Source of the DNA: Janibacter corallicola NBRC 107790
Lineage (GTDB): Bacteria; Actinomycetota; Actinomycetes; Actinomycetales; Dermatophilaceae
DNA: 64,000 nt
Reading direction: 5' to 3'
Assembly (NCBI RefSeq): GCF_001570965.1
Contig: NZ_BCSR01000003.1
Span: 83,325 to 147,324, forward strand
The notes under the pieces are model-generated. The model saw only the letters and a list, made by a program, of their open reading frames with translations, made no database searches and had not been told where the DNA came from. A program made the translations under genes and the position numbers. Positions 51,442 through 59,697 of the stretch are shown piece after piece (within the stretch, counting starts at the first letter, position 1; every line of letters begins with the position of its first letter).

Positions 51442-52273
51442 GCTCCCTGAAGTCGAAGTCGTGCGTCGAGGACTCGACGATCACGTCTGCGGTCGAACGG
51501 TTGCCTCGGCGGTCATTCTGCATCCACGGGCCGTGCGTCGGCACATGGCCGGTCCTCAGGATCTCGCTGCACGAATGATCGGTGCGACGATCACGGGGAC
51601 TGCGCGTCGTGGCAAGTACCTCTGGCTGATCCTGGATGATCGGGACGCGCTGCTCATGCATCTGGGGATGAGCGGGCAGATGCTCGTCACGCCGTCGGAT
51701 GCCGCGACCGGCCCGCACGAGCGGGCGCGGTTTACCTTCACCGATGGCGGGAACGATCTGCGCTTCGACGATCAACGCACTTTCGGCCATGTGATGTACG
51801 ACGAGGGTGGAGCCGTGCTGCCATCGGCGATTGCACATATCGCGCGTGATCCTCTCGACCCGCAGTTCGATCAAGCCGCGGTGGTCGCGCGGATCAAGAC
51901 CAGACGTGCTGGGATCAAACGCGCGTTGCTGGATCAGGCGCTGGTATCGGGCATCGGGAACATCTACGCCGACGAGGCGCTCTGGACTGCCAAGGTGCAC
52001 GGCGAAACGGCCGGGTCCTCGCTGACCAAGCCGAGGATCTCGGCGGTGATCGATGCTGCGCGCGATGTCATGGCCGCGGCACTCGCCCAAGGCGGAACCT
52101 CGTTCGATTCGCTCTATGTAGATGTGGCAGGCAGCAGCGGATACTTTTCCCGCAGTCTGAACGTGTACGGGCTTGCGGGGCATCCGTGCACGCGCTGTGG
52201 CACCCGGATCGTGCGGGAACAGTTCATGAACCGCTCGAGCCACTTGTGCCCGGGCTGCCAGCGAATCCGGTAG
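51434..52273 (+). CDS. mutM: Formamidopyrimidine-DNA glycosylase, second complete copy
   Basis: A 279-residue enzyme that removes oxidised purines. It is complete: [52 protein letters not shown] and an intact zinc finger [14 protein letters not shown] ... LCPGCQR. By eye it is only about 60-65% identical to the first copy at the N-terminus, and its DNA is visibly less GC-rich with more A/T-ending codons. It is therefore a transferred homologue and not a recent duplicate. It overlaps the end of the first copy by 8 bp. Confidence 0.93.
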   Translation: MPELPEVEVVRRGLDDHVCGRTVASAVILHPRAVRRHMAGPQDLAARMIGATITGTARRGKYLWLILDDRDALLMHLGMSGQMLVTPSDAATGPHERARFTFTDGGNDLRFDDQRTFGHVMYDEGGAVLPSAIAHIARDPLDPQFDQAAVVARIKTRRAGIKRALLDQALVSGIGNIYADEALWTAKVHGETAGSSLTKPRISAVIDAARDVMAAALAQGGTSFDSLYVDVAGSSGYFSRSLNVYGLAGHPCTRCGTRIVREQFMNRSSHLCPGCQRIR

Positions 52274-52357
52274 CCGAGCGCCACAGCACGCCGGTGCACT
52301 GAGAGCTCTTCCAGTTGACGAGTGCTGTGCTGACGGCTCGGGTACGTCGGCGACTTC

Positions 52358-52462
52358 TTAGTGAGACCTTGCAGTCGCCCCGTGGGGAAGACCCACCTGC
52401 TCCGGCGTGACCTCGCCTCGGCGGGACAGCAGAAACTCGCGCGTCTCTCGCCGATTGTCCAT
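52358..52462 (-). pseudogene. N-terminal remnant of an MmyB-like HTH regulator
   Basis: Only 34 codons remain, from ATG 52462: MDNRRETREFLLSRRGEV then TPEQVGLPHG and a stop after ARSH. This is the exact start pattern of the large XRE/MmyB-like regulator family in actinobacteria, which normally runs to about 280 residues. The helix-turn-helix and ligand domains are gone, so this is a truncated gene. Confidence 0.7.
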
Positions 52463-52727
52463 GTGGCCACGATACGACGTGCCGTCCCACGCCCAGCAAT
52501 GCCCCACTGATACACCCCTCGCCGGAGACGCCTCCGCATGCCCTGAGACAGGTCTCCTGGAACTGACCGCTTCCATAGGAGGAGTGCCCTACATCGCTAC
52601 CCAGCAGGTTCAAGCCGCACGCCCTTCGATATCGCCAGAGTGGCGTCGTTCGCTATTGCGCACATTGGCCTCGCTGAGCAGCTCACCGGCTGTGGCTGCT
52701 ATGGCCTGGCCCCGAATGAACCGTCCT

Positions 52728-52820
52728 GGGTCTCGTCAGATCTCTCTGCGTGCTATAAGACCAAAAGTCGCCGGCGAACGGCGATCCACCCTTCAGCAAC
52801 GCGCCTTAGGATGGGTCTCG
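52728..52820 (-). pseudogene. Decayed 5' end of an IS5-type transposase gene
   Basis: About 93 bp resemble 63497-63590 (roughly 80% by eye, small indels). In that copy the minus strand reads HREISDETRARIGPLLPEA, an IS5-family transposase N-terminus; here the same frame is interrupted (a TAG precedes HAERSDETQD). The rest of 52463-52952 holds no ORF I can support. Confidence 0.55.
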
Positions 52821-52952
52821 CCCCACGGCCGGCCCCAATCTTCGGGTGAGACCACGTGGTGGAGTTCCGTAGCGAACTAAGCCCCGGTGGACGGAGGTAG
52901 TTGGCGTGGAGTCAACTCATGCTGCTGCACGGCCCCACGTTATCGAGACTAC

Positions 52953-53040
52953 TCAGTCCTGCCTGCGCTCAACGTAGCCGCCATCCCTGACCTCCTGTGA
53001 CACCGCCGCCCAGTCCTCGGGGTGCGAGATCGGCAGGAGT
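52953..53040 (-). pseudogene. C-terminal fragment of an unknown gene cut by an IS3 element
   Basis: On the minus strand the IS boundary at 53040 is followed by an open frame LLPISHPEDWAAVSQEV then RDGGYVERRQD and a stop at 52953. It reads like the end of a real protein, but is too short to assign. Confidence 0.4.
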
Positions 53041-53059
53041 CTGAATCGCCCCGGGTCTG

Positions 53060-54019
53060 TTAGAGACTCGCAAGTGCCGCGCCAGCAGGTGCCGGCACGG
53101 GGTGGTTCTGATAGTAATGGACTTCCTCGAACTCGATCGGAGGGACCATTCCGATCTCGCCGTGGAGTCGACGGTGATTGAACCAGTCGATGTACTCGGC
53201 AGTCGCGAACTCGAGCTCGTCGATGCTCTTCCACGGCCCGCGGTTGCGGACCAGCTCGGCCTTGAACAACGAGTTGAACGCCTCGGCCAGCGCGTTGTCA
53301 TACGAATCCCCAGTCGAGCCGACTGAAGCAGCCGCCCCAGCCTCGGCCAACCGCTGGGTGTAGCGCACCGCGAGGTACTGAACACCCTTATCGCTGTGAT
53401 GAGTCAGATCCGCGAGGTCCCGTCCCTGGCGTTGGCGTGTCCAGATGCCCATCTCCAGCGCGTCCAGAGCGAGATCGGTCCGCAGCGACTTCGACAGCTG
53501 CCAGCCGACCACGCGGCGGGAGAACACATCGACGACGAAGGCGGCGTACACCCACCCGGCGAAGGTCCTGCAGTAGGTGGGGGCACCTCCCGCTTGCGGG
53601 GGAATGTCAGCGACCCACAACTGGTCCGGAGCCGTGGCGGTGAAGTCTCGCTGGACCAGATCAGCACGTGTATCCGGCGCACTGCCGCCGATCGTGGTGC
53701 GTGGCCCCTTCGCTCGGCTGATCCCTCGCAGACCCTCAGCACGCATGAGACGCTCGATGGTGCATCGAGTCACCGGGATCCCTTCACGGCGCAGCTGTGC
53801 GTGGATCTTCCGCGCACCGTAGACGCCGAGGTTCTCCGCATGCACCCGGTGGATCTCGACCAGCAGCTGCTCGTCTCGCAGAGAGCGGGCCGAGGGCGGG
53901 CGGGACTTGGCGGCGTAGTAGGTGCTCGGCGCGATCTGCGTCCCGGCTGCGGTCAGCGTCCTGCAGATCGGCTCGACGCCGAACTGGTGCTTGTGGCTGT
54001 CGATGTAGTCGATGATCAG
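53060..54019 (-). CDS. IS3-family transposase OrfB (integrase core)
   Basis: The frame is open from about 54019 (LIIDYIDSHKHQFGVEPIC, no standard start; GTG 53845 is the first standard one) to TAA at 53060. The DDE integrase core has Asp in LWVADI, Asp in LTHHSDKGVQY and Glu in NALAEAFNSLFK. Immediately after the first catalytic Asp an 8-codon insertion (PPQAGGAP) separates ADI from TYCRTFAGWVYAAF, which are normally adjacent. OrfB is usually made by frameshifting from OrfA, which is broken here. Confidence 0.82.
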   Translation of the reverse strand: MIIDYIDSHKHQFGVEPICRTLTAAGTQIAPSTYYAAKSRPPSARSLRDEQLLVEIHRVHAENLGVYGARKIHAQLRREGIPVTRCTIERLMRAEGLRGISRAKGPRTTIGGSAPDTRADLVQRDFTATAPDQLWVADIPPQAGGAPTYCRTFAGWVYAAFVVDVFSRRVVGWQLSKSLRTDLALDALEMGIWTRQRQGRDLADLTHHSDKGVQYLAVRYTQRLAEAGAAASVGSTGDSYDNALAEAFNSLFKAELVRNRGPWKSIDELEFATAEYIDWFNHRRLHGEIGMVPPIEFEEVHYYQNHPVPAPAGAALASL

Positions 54020-54049
54020 CGCTGTGGGCGGTCGAGCTCCGCTGACGAA

Positions 54050-54334
54050 TTAAGCCGAGGCCGACCGCAGGATCGCGTTGGCACGGCGCAGTTCGCGCAC
54101 TTCCTTCTCCAGCTCGCTCACGCGTTGGGCTTCGCTGGTCGTGGTGCCGGGACGGTGGCCTTCGTCGATCTCGGCCTGCTGGACCCAATTGCGCAGAGTC
54201 TGAAGGATTGATCTCGAGCTGCTCACCTACTCGGCGGAACGTCCCCGGCCTGGTGGCCGGGTCGCGTCGTGCTTCCATCGCCATCCTGGTGGCGCGGTCC
54301 CGAAGCTCGTCAGGTACTTCCTCGGTGCTGCCAT
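54050..54334 (-). pseudogene. IS3 OrfA, broken
   Basis: Starts ATG 54334 after GGAAGGATG. Reading needs a frame change after MAAPRKY to reach DELRDRATRMAMEARRDPATR, and another after QLEINP to reach LRNWVQQAEIDEGHRPG and ELRRANAILRSASA, where TAA at 54050 stops it before the usual FFAAELDRP end. At least two frameshifts and a nonsense change therefore inactivate it. Confidence 0.75.
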
Positions 54335-54387
54335 GCTCTTCATCCTTCCGTGGAATCAGAGCCTCCACCAGACCCGGGGCGATTCAG

Positions 54388-54667
54388 GTGATCCGCAAGC
54401 CCCTGCGCGCCAGGGGCATCACAGCCCACATCCTCGAGCCCGAGGACCAGAAAGGTCACCGGCTGCGGCGCGGATCAGCCGGCGGGCGGCTGCCGAACGT
54501 CGATCCGGACGCCTATCGCGGCCGCAATGTCGTCGAACGCCGCTACAGCCGAATCAAGCAGTGGCGGGCTCGCGACCCGCTATGACAAGCACGCTCTGAC
54601 CTATCGGGCTGCTGCGGTGCTTAACGCGGTGATCGCGTGGACCGCACATTTGTCAGGCATGCCCTAA
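54388..54667 (+). pseudogene. C-terminal third of an IS5-family transposase
   Basis: The plus strand reads VIRKPLRARGITAHILEPEDQKGHRLRRGS..., DPDAYRGRNVVERRYSRIKQWR, then after a frameshift GLATRYDKHALTYRAAAVL and a stop at 54665-54667. YRGRNVVER...KQWR is the DDE Glu region of IS5-type enzymes. The upstream two thirds are replaced by the IS3 element. The IS end GGCATGCCCTA matches, inverted, the end at 62710. Confidence 0.8.
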
Positions 54668-55840
54668 TTCAGGCCTGGCCCTTTGCCGGAGTGCTGACGA
54701 ATACGACGCCGTGTAGGCGGTGTGGGCGGCGAGAACAGCCGTCACGGCGAGCACGGCGACGCTCAAGGCAATCACCGGCAGGTGATCGATCAGCAGCATC
54801 GCGGCGATCGTGATCACCACCAGCACGGCCGCTGCGATGAACCGGGACCGCGCGAGGCGTCCGAAGCGGGACCGGAGGAACAACAGGTTCCCTGCCAGGT
54901 AGACGAGCGGACCTGCTGCAGTCACGAGAACGATGGCGGGCGTGAGGTGGTCGTGGGAGAGCCGCAGCTCGATGGAGACGGCGACGAGGATCGCGCCCAT
55001 GACCATGAAGGCATGCGCATAGGCATAGGCCGATCGGAGGGCCCCGGTTGACGAGTCCGCGCCGTGGGTCTCGGGGCCGGCAAGGGCGAAGTAGTTCCAC
55101 CAGAGTACGAACAGGGACGCGAAGCCGACGAGCATGCTCAGGGCGAGCGACGCAGTGAGCTGGCCGTGGGAGACGATGGTGCCGCCCATGAGCAGGATGG
55201 ACTCGCCCAGGGCGATGATGAAGACGAGACGGTTGCGCTCGGCCAGGTGCTCGGCGTCCGTGTCCCACTGGTGCATAGGGGCTGCGCCGATGCCGGGGAT
55301 CCGGTAGTGGGCCAGCGGGGCCGCGTAGTCGATGAGCACCGCGATCAGCCACAGACCCAGCCGCCACTCGAGGGGCAGTGCCGCACCGAGGACCCAGAAG
55401 ATGCCGGCCAGCAGGGTCCACAGCAGCAGCATGCGGTAGTTGGCTGCGAGCTGGTGCCCGCGGTAGGCGATCATCATGAAGCCCGGACGAAGGACGCCCA
55501 TGAAAAGGTAGCACCCAACGAACAACCAGGCTCCGTCGCCGAACGCACTGGGGATGGCGATCGACATGCCCAATGCGGCAAGCATGAGCACCCCGGAGAG
55601 CAACTGCACAGGGGTGCGACCCGGATCCAGCCAGTTCATCGCCCAGGCGGTGTAGTTCCAGCCCCACCACACCGCGGCGAACACCACGATGGTCTGGGCA
55701 GCGCCCTCCCAGGAAAGGTGCTCGATGAGCAAGTGCGAGAGCTGAATGATGGCGAAGACATAGACCAGGTCGAAGAACAGCTCGACAGGGCCGACCTCGG
55801 ATCGACGGTGCCCGGCGCGGGCGAGTGGGACGGCAGTCAT
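54653..55840 (-). CDS. LtrA family (low temperature requirement A) membrane protein, copy 1
   Basis: About 395 residues from ATG 55840. After MTAVPLARAGHRRSE comes the family signature VELFFDLVYVFAIIQLSH, then about ten hydrophobic helices, with RNRLVFIIALGESILLMGG in the middle. The C-terminal residues PELGHA and the stop codon lie in the terminal repeat of the adjacent IS5 fragment, so the native end may have been lost. LtrA proteins are integral membrane proteins of unknown biochemical role. It is on the same strand as the SnoaL-like and SDR genes, probably one transcript. Confidence 0.85.
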   Translation of the reverse strand: MTAVPLARAGHRRSEVGPVELFFDLVYVFAIIQLSHLLIEHLSWEGAAQTIVVFAAVWWGWNYTAWAMNWLDPGRTPVQLLSGVLMLAALGMSIAIPSAFGDGAWLFVGCYLFMGVLRPGFMMIAYRGHQLAANYRMLLLWTLLAGIFWVLGAALPLEWRLGLWLIAVLIDYAAPLAHYRIPGIGAAPMHQWDTDAEHLAERNRLVFIIALGESILLMGGTIVSHGQLTASLALSMLVGFASLFVLWWNYFALAGPETHGADSSTGALRSAYAYAHAFMVMGAILVAVSIELRLSHDHLTPAIVLVTAAGPLVYLAGNLLFLRSRFGRLARSRFIAAAVLVVITIAAMLLIDHLPVIALSVAVLAVTAVLAAHTAYTASYSSALRQRARPELGHA

Positions 55841-55947
55841 GGTTGACGAACCTCGCATGTGGGTGTCGTGCGTGAGTATCGAACGCGGCAGCACTGAGCG
55901 GGCGTCCATCTGGCTGGACGCCCGCTCGAGATGCAGGTGCCGACGGC

Positions 55948-56277
55948 TCAGCCTTCGCGGATCGTCATCTTCGCGAGCTTGTCGCCGTGGACGTCGAAAA
56001 CGAACCTCGACCGACCGTTAGCGTGGTTTGACCGCCAGTCGCCGATGACGGTGACCGTGTCGCCGGCGGTGTCTACTTCCTCGACGGTGAGGGTGCCGTG
56101 GGATCCGATGAACTCCTTGTCGCTCCATGCCTTGATCTGCTCGCGCCCGGTGAAGGTGCGCCCCCAGTCGTCTACAGCCCCGTCAGGGGCGAAGGCGTCC
56201 AGGAAGGCCTGTTCGTCGTGCCTGTTGACGGCAGCGAGGAACGAGGCCACGGGTTCGGGGATGGTGGGTGCTGCCAT
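55948..56277 (-). CDS. SnoaL-like / nuclear transport factor 2-fold protein
   Basis: A 109-residue protein: ASFLAAVNRHDEQAFLDAFAPDGAVDDWG, then REQIKAWSDKEFIGSHG and VTVIGDWRSNHANGRSRFVFDV. This is the cone-shaped NTF2-like fold used by many small isomerases, hydrolases and binding proteins. ATG 56277 follows GAGGAGCACTTC. It lies 29 bp after the SDR stop, so it is probably co-transcribed and may act on the same substrate. Confidence 0.8.
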   Translation of the reverse strand: MAAPTIPEPVASFLAAVNRHDEQAFLDAFAPDGAVDDWGRTFTGREQIKAWSDKEFIGSHGTLTVEEVDTAGDTVTVIGDWRSNHANGRSRFVFDVHGDKLAKMTIREG

Positions 56278-56306
56278 GAAGTGCTCCTCTGTGCGTGGCG
56301 TCGAGC

Positions 56307-57062
56307 TCAGCGGGTGGTGTAGCCGCCGTTGGCGAAGATCGTCTGACCGGTGATCCACCAGCCCTCGGAGGCGAGGAATCGGACGATCGGGGCGATGTCC
56401 TCGATCTTAGTGAGCTGGTTCCCCATGGCCTGGGACTTGTGGAACTCCACGCGCTCGGGCGTCTCCTGCGGGTAGAAGAAGGGCGTGTCCATCGGGCCGG
56501 GGGCCACGGCGGTGACCGAGATGCCGCGATCGGCGAACTCCTTGGCCGCAGCACGGGTGAAGTGCTCCACCGGAGCCTTGCCACCGGCGTAGGTGGAGTA
56601 GCCGTCGGTGAACGCGGCCAGCAGGGCGGTGACGATGGTGATGATCTTGCCACCGTCGGCGAGGTTCTTCCCGGCCTCCTGGATGAAGAAGTACGCGGCC
56701 TTGGAGTTGATGTCGAACATCGAGTCGTACTCGTCCTCGGTGGTCTCCACGATCGGCTTGCGCAGCACCTTGCCAGCCGCGTTCACCGCGACGTCGATCT
56801 TCCCCAGGGCTGCCTCCGCGTCGGCGAACAGGCGGGCCACGTTCGCGGGGACCGTGAGGTCTCCCTGGAAGATCGCGCCCTTGCCTCCTGCGGCCTCGAC
56901 CGCGGCGAGGGTCTGCTCCGCGTCGGCGCGGCTGGAGTCGGAGTTGTAGTGGATCGCGACGTTCGCGCCGGCCTCGGCCGCCTGGCGGGCGATCAGCCCG
57001 CCGAGGTTCTTCGCGCCGCCCCCGATCAGAACGTTCTTGTCCTTGAGTGTGTGCTCAGCCAT
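56307..57062 (-). CDS. Short-chain dehydrogenase/reductase
   Basis: 251 residues. The nucleotide-binding motif is VLIGGGAKNLGGLIARQ, NAAG is in VAVNAAGKV, and the active site YxxxK is YAGGK in GYSTYAGGKAPVEHF. The position of the catalytic Ser, 13 residues before Tyr, is Thr (IVTALLAAF), an unusual change. PGPMDTPFF follows. The gene is divergent from a TetR regulator with a palindrome between them, so it is likely repressed by it. The substrate is unknown. Confidence 0.9.
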   Translation of the reverse strand: MAEHTLKDKNVLIGGGAKNLGGLIARQAAEAGANVAIHYNSDSSRADAEQTLAAVEAAGGKGAIFQGDLTVPANVARLFADAEAALGKIDVAVNAAGKVLRKPIVETTEDEYDSMFDINSKAAYFFIQEAGKNLADGGKIITIVTALLAAFTDGYSTYAGGKAPVEHFTRAAAKEFADRGISVTAVAPGPMDTPFFYPQETPERVEFHKSQAMGNQLTKIEDIAPIVRFLASEGWWITGQTIFANGGYTTR

Positions 57063-57093
57063 GAGTCTCCCTCTGTATCGTCAGTATGCAAGA

Positions 57094-57108
57094 GTATCTC
57101 TCTGATAC
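57094..57108. promoter_or_regulatory. Candidate TetR operator between SDR and TetR genes
   Basis: The palindrome GTATCTCTCTGATAC (5-bp arms, 5-bp spacer) lies 19 bp before the TetR start; a further TGTATC at 57074 makes a wider inverted pair with GATACA. The 64-bp gap is AT-rich against its surroundings. Confidence 0.55.
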
Positions 57109-57126
57109 ATGAGCTAAAGTAGCATC

Positions 57127-57819
57127 ATGACAGGAACACCGACAAGCGATACACGCGAGCGGCTCATCGCCGCGGCGGCCGACCTCATCGCTGCCTCACC
57201 TGGCGAGGAGTTCTCCCTGCGCGCGGTGTGCGACGCAGTCGGGGTGAAGATGCCGACGCTCTACCACTTCTTCGGGTCCAAGCAAGGGCTGATCGACGCA
57301 GTCATCGAGCGCGGGTTCGATCTATACCTGGGCGAGAAGTCGTCGATGGAGTCCTCCGGCGACCCGATCCAGGACATCCGTGCCGGCTGGGACGCTCACG
57401 TCGCCTTCGGCCTGGCCAACCCCGGTTTCTACACCCTCATGTACGGCAAGGTCCGCCCCGGGCACTCCCCCGAAGCGCAGTCGCGTCCCAGCGAGATCCT
57501 GCGTGGACTCACGGTTAGGGCGGCCGAGCAGGGCAGGCTCGCCGTCCCCTCCGAGCAGGCGGCCGCGCACATCCTCGTGACCAACATCGGCGTCACATTG
57601 CGTCAGATCATCCTGGCAAGCCCTGATCCAGCGTTGTCCCGCGCCGTCCGCGAGGGTGCAATCACAGCTATCACCGGTACAGGAACGCAGCTGGACAACC
57701 CTCTTGCCGCCGCGATCGAGCTCGCCGCGTCCCGTCCGGAGGTCCTGGGCAGGTCCGAGACGCAGCTACTCATCGAGTGGCTCGGCAGACTGAGCCGGTG
57801 CGTCGAGACGCCGTCGTAG
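57127..57819 (+). CDS. TetR-family regulator of the SDR-LtrA cassette
   Basis: 230 residues. The N-terminal helix-turn-helix is clear: RERLIAAAADLIAASPGEEFSLRAVCDAVGV then KMPTLYHFFGSKQGLIDAVI. The C-terminal ligand domain (VAFGLANPGFYTLMYGKVRPG) resembles TetR_C_33-type domains. It is divergent from the SDR gene and probably represses both. ATG 57127 is used. Confidence 0.9.
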   Translation: MTGTPTSDTRERLIAAAADLIAASPGEEFSLRAVCDAVGVKMPTLYHFFGSKQGLIDAVIERGFDLYLGEKSSMESSGDPIQDIRAGWDAHVAFGLANPGFYTLMYGKVRPGHSPEAQSRPSEILRGLTVRAAEQGRLAVPSEQAAAHILVTNIGVTLRQIILASPDPALSRAVREGAITAITGTGTQLDNPLAAAIELAASRPEVLGRSETQLLIEWLGRLSRCVETPS

Positions 57820-57959
57820 GCGAATTCGACGACTCGAGTTCTACAACGGCTACGCGTCGCGCTTAGTGAAGTGGAGCGTCGCGGGAACGACGGCTGTCAG
57901 GTTCCAGGCAACGGCGACGAGCCAGCACACGACGGCCGGGGGGTCGCGTCGGGAGCGAC

Positions 57960-58308
57960 GCTCGAGCGGATCCGGGTCCCAGTTGGCCGGGGACGGTCAC
58001 GGAGCCGACCTGATTGGGTGATGGCAGACAAAGGGTATCCGTCGAAGGCGAATCGTGCATGGCTGCCGGGAGCGCGGCATCGCCGCGACGATTCCCGAAC
58101 GAGATGACCAGGTCGCCCACCGACGAAAGAAGCGCGGTTGCCCGATCGACTTCGGCGACGAGCAACGCTCGCGCACCGCGGCCGTAACGTTGTCGAGCGA
58201 TGTTTCAACAAGCTCAAGCAGTGGCGCGGCATCGCGATGCGCTCAGACAAGAAGGCACGGAACTACCATTCCGGCGTGTGCCTGGCTGCGACTCTCCAGT
58301 GGTTGTAG
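57960..58308 (+). pseudogene. IS5-family transposase C-terminal fragment with frameshifts
   Basis: Pieces in different frames read RPDWVMADKGYPSKANRAWL, then RGIAATIPERDDQVAHRRKKRG, GDEQRSRTAA, CFNKLKQWRGIAMRSDKKARNY and LAATLQWL with a stop at 58306. These match consecutive parts of an IS5-type DDE transposase, so at least three indels have broken it. The 140 bp before it, after the TetR gene, hold nothing I recognise. Confidence 0.75.
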
Positions 58309-58378
58309 TTCGGCCAGGGGTCTGCTGAGGGTTCGGTTGACTTCCTGACTGCTCGAGCGAGCAGAGAGGATAGTCACT

Positions 58379-58681
58379 ATGCCGAAGATCTACTCCGAGG
58401 AGTTCAAGGCCACCGCACTGGAGCTCCTCGATTCCGGGATGACTCAGCAACAGGTCTGCGAAGATCTGGGACTGTCGAAGTCGACCCTGCAGCTATGGGT
58501 GAAGAACCGCAGGATGACCCAGCACGGTTTCGAACCGTCCGAGACGGTCGAAGATCGCGCTGAGCCGACCAGGATGCTCCAGCGCATCCGCGAGCTCGAG
58601 CAGGAGAACAAGGTCCTGCGTGAAGCCGCGGCCTATCTCTCGCAGGCGAACCTGAAGATCGGCCAGGCCCGCCCAAAATGA
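58379..58681 (+). CDS. IS3 OrfA (HTH transposase subunit)
   Basis: A 100-residue protein: KIYSEEFKATALELLDSGMT, helix-turn-helix QQQVCEDLGLSKSTLQLWVKN, and a leucine-zipper-like ELEQENKVLREAAAYLSQAN tail. It ends at an A-run (CCAAAATGATG) of the type used for -1 frameshifting into orfB. Confidence 0.88.
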   Translation: MPKIYSEEFKATALELLDSGMTQQQVCEDLGLSKSTLQLWVKNRRMTQHGFEPSETVEDRAEPTRMLQRIRELEQENKVLREAAAYLSQANLKIGQARPK

Positions 58682-58723
58682 TGTACCCGCTGTGTCGGCG
58701 ACCTTGCCGCCGCCGGAGTCCCG

Positions 58724-59560
58724 GTGACGGTGACCTGTCGGGTACTGGGCTTCTCCAAACAGGCCTTCTACAAATGGAACGCCGCCCCGGTCGCCGCAAG
58801 GGACCTGGAAGAGGCGCATCTGCTCAATACCGCCTATGACATCCACGCCGACGACCCGGAGTTCGGCCACCGGTTCATCGCCGACGAGCTCACCGCCGCC
58901 GGCTATCTGGTCTCGGAACGACGAGTCTGGCGGCTGTGCTCGCAGGAGAGGATCTTCTCGTCCACCCAGCGCAGGTCCCGGTCCACGACGAAGAAGGCTG
59001 GCCCTGCGGTCACCGACGATCTGGTCCACCGCGAGTTCACCGCCGAAGCTCCGAATCGGCTGTGGCTGACCGACATCACCGAGCACCGCACTGCTGAAGG
59101 CACGCTGTATCTCTGCGCGGTCAAGGATGTCTTCTCCAACCGGATCGTCGGCTATGCGCTTGATCGGAGGATGAAGTCCGCGCTGGCGGTGGCCGCGATC
59201 GAGGATGCCGTTGCTCGCCGCGGTCGCAACGCGGTCATCGGCTGTGTGGTCCATTCGGATCGAGGCAGTCAGTTCAGATCACGGAAGTACCAGCGCACGC
59301 TGGCGGCCCATCGGCTGGCCGGGTCGATGGGCCGAGTCGGTGCTGCCGGGGACAACGCGGCGATGGAGAGCTTCTTCTCCACGTTGGTCAAGAACGTGCT
59401 GAACACGCGGTCCTGGGATTCTCGGGATCAGCTGCGCAGGCGGATCATCCACTGGATCGAGCGGACCTATCACCGGCGTCGTCGTCAGCGCCGGCTTGGG
59501 AAACTGACTCCGATCGAATACGAGACCGTCTACGCTCAAGACGTCGCGTTGGCGGCGTGA
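58724..59560 (+). CDS. IS3 OrfB (integrase), N-terminus frameshifted
   Basis: 278 residues from GTG 58724. DDE residues are in LWLTDITEH, VVHSDRGSQF and NAAMESFFSTL. The expected start MMYPLVGDLAAAG is split: ATG 58679 opens the -1 frame, but one extra base near 58694 (CTGTGTCGGC for CTGGTCGGC) puts the rest in another frame. The frameshift product would therefore be aborted, and the element may be inactive unless a late start works. Confidence 0.78.
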   Translation: MTVTCRVLGFSKQAFYKWNAAPVAARDLEEAHLLNTAYDIHADDPEFGHRFIADELTAAGYLVSERRVWRLCSQERIFSSTQRRSRSTTKKAGPAVTDDLVHREFTAEAPNRLWLTDITEHRTAEGTLYLCAVKDVFSNRIVGYALDRRMKSALAVAAIEDAVARRGRNAVIGCVVHSDRGSQFRSRKYQRTLAAHRLAGSMGRVGAAGDNAAMESFFSTLVKNVLNTRSWDSRDQLRRRIIHWIERTYHRRRRQRRLGKLTPIEYETVYAQDVALAA

Positions 59561-59697
59561 ACTACGGAGTCAACCGAACCCTCAGCAGACCCGAGAAGAG
59601 AAAAAGATCAGGGTCGGCGCACCGCGTAAACGTTTGACGCGGGGGACGATCACGGGGCAGTTGCCCGAGCTCTCCTGGACCGCTTGTTGCGCCGCCC

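Larger units (their letters stand above)
53041..54387 (-). mobile_element. IS3-family insertion sequence, decayed
   Basis: A 1347-bp element bounded by 19-bp perfect inverted repeats CTGAATCGCCCCGGGTCTG (53041-53059 and, inverted, 54369-54387). It contains a frameshifted orfA and an open orfB on the minus strand. Its right end abuts an IS5-family transposase fragment and its left end abuts an unknown gene fragment. No target duplication is clear, so flanks may have rearranged after insertion. Confidence 0.85.
58318..59592 (+). mobile_element. IS3-family insertion sequence, second type
   Basis: A 1275-bp element with perfect 25-bp inverted repeats beginning GGGTCTGCTGAGGGTTCGG at 58318-58342 and ending, inverted, at 59568-59592. 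It holds orfA and orfB in the typical order. It is unrelated at its ends to the other IS3 element at 53041. The IS starts 9 bp after the stop of the IS5 fragment. No target duplication is clear. Confidence 0.88.

Noticed and set aside
51434..52273. Second mutM as a recent tandem duplication of the first
   Set aside because: Protein identity is only about 60-65% by eye at the N-terminus, and base composition and codon use differ, so lateral acquisition fits better.
53030..54400. Target-site duplication of the first IS3 element
   Set aside because: Three to five bases on the two sides do not match in any register I tried.
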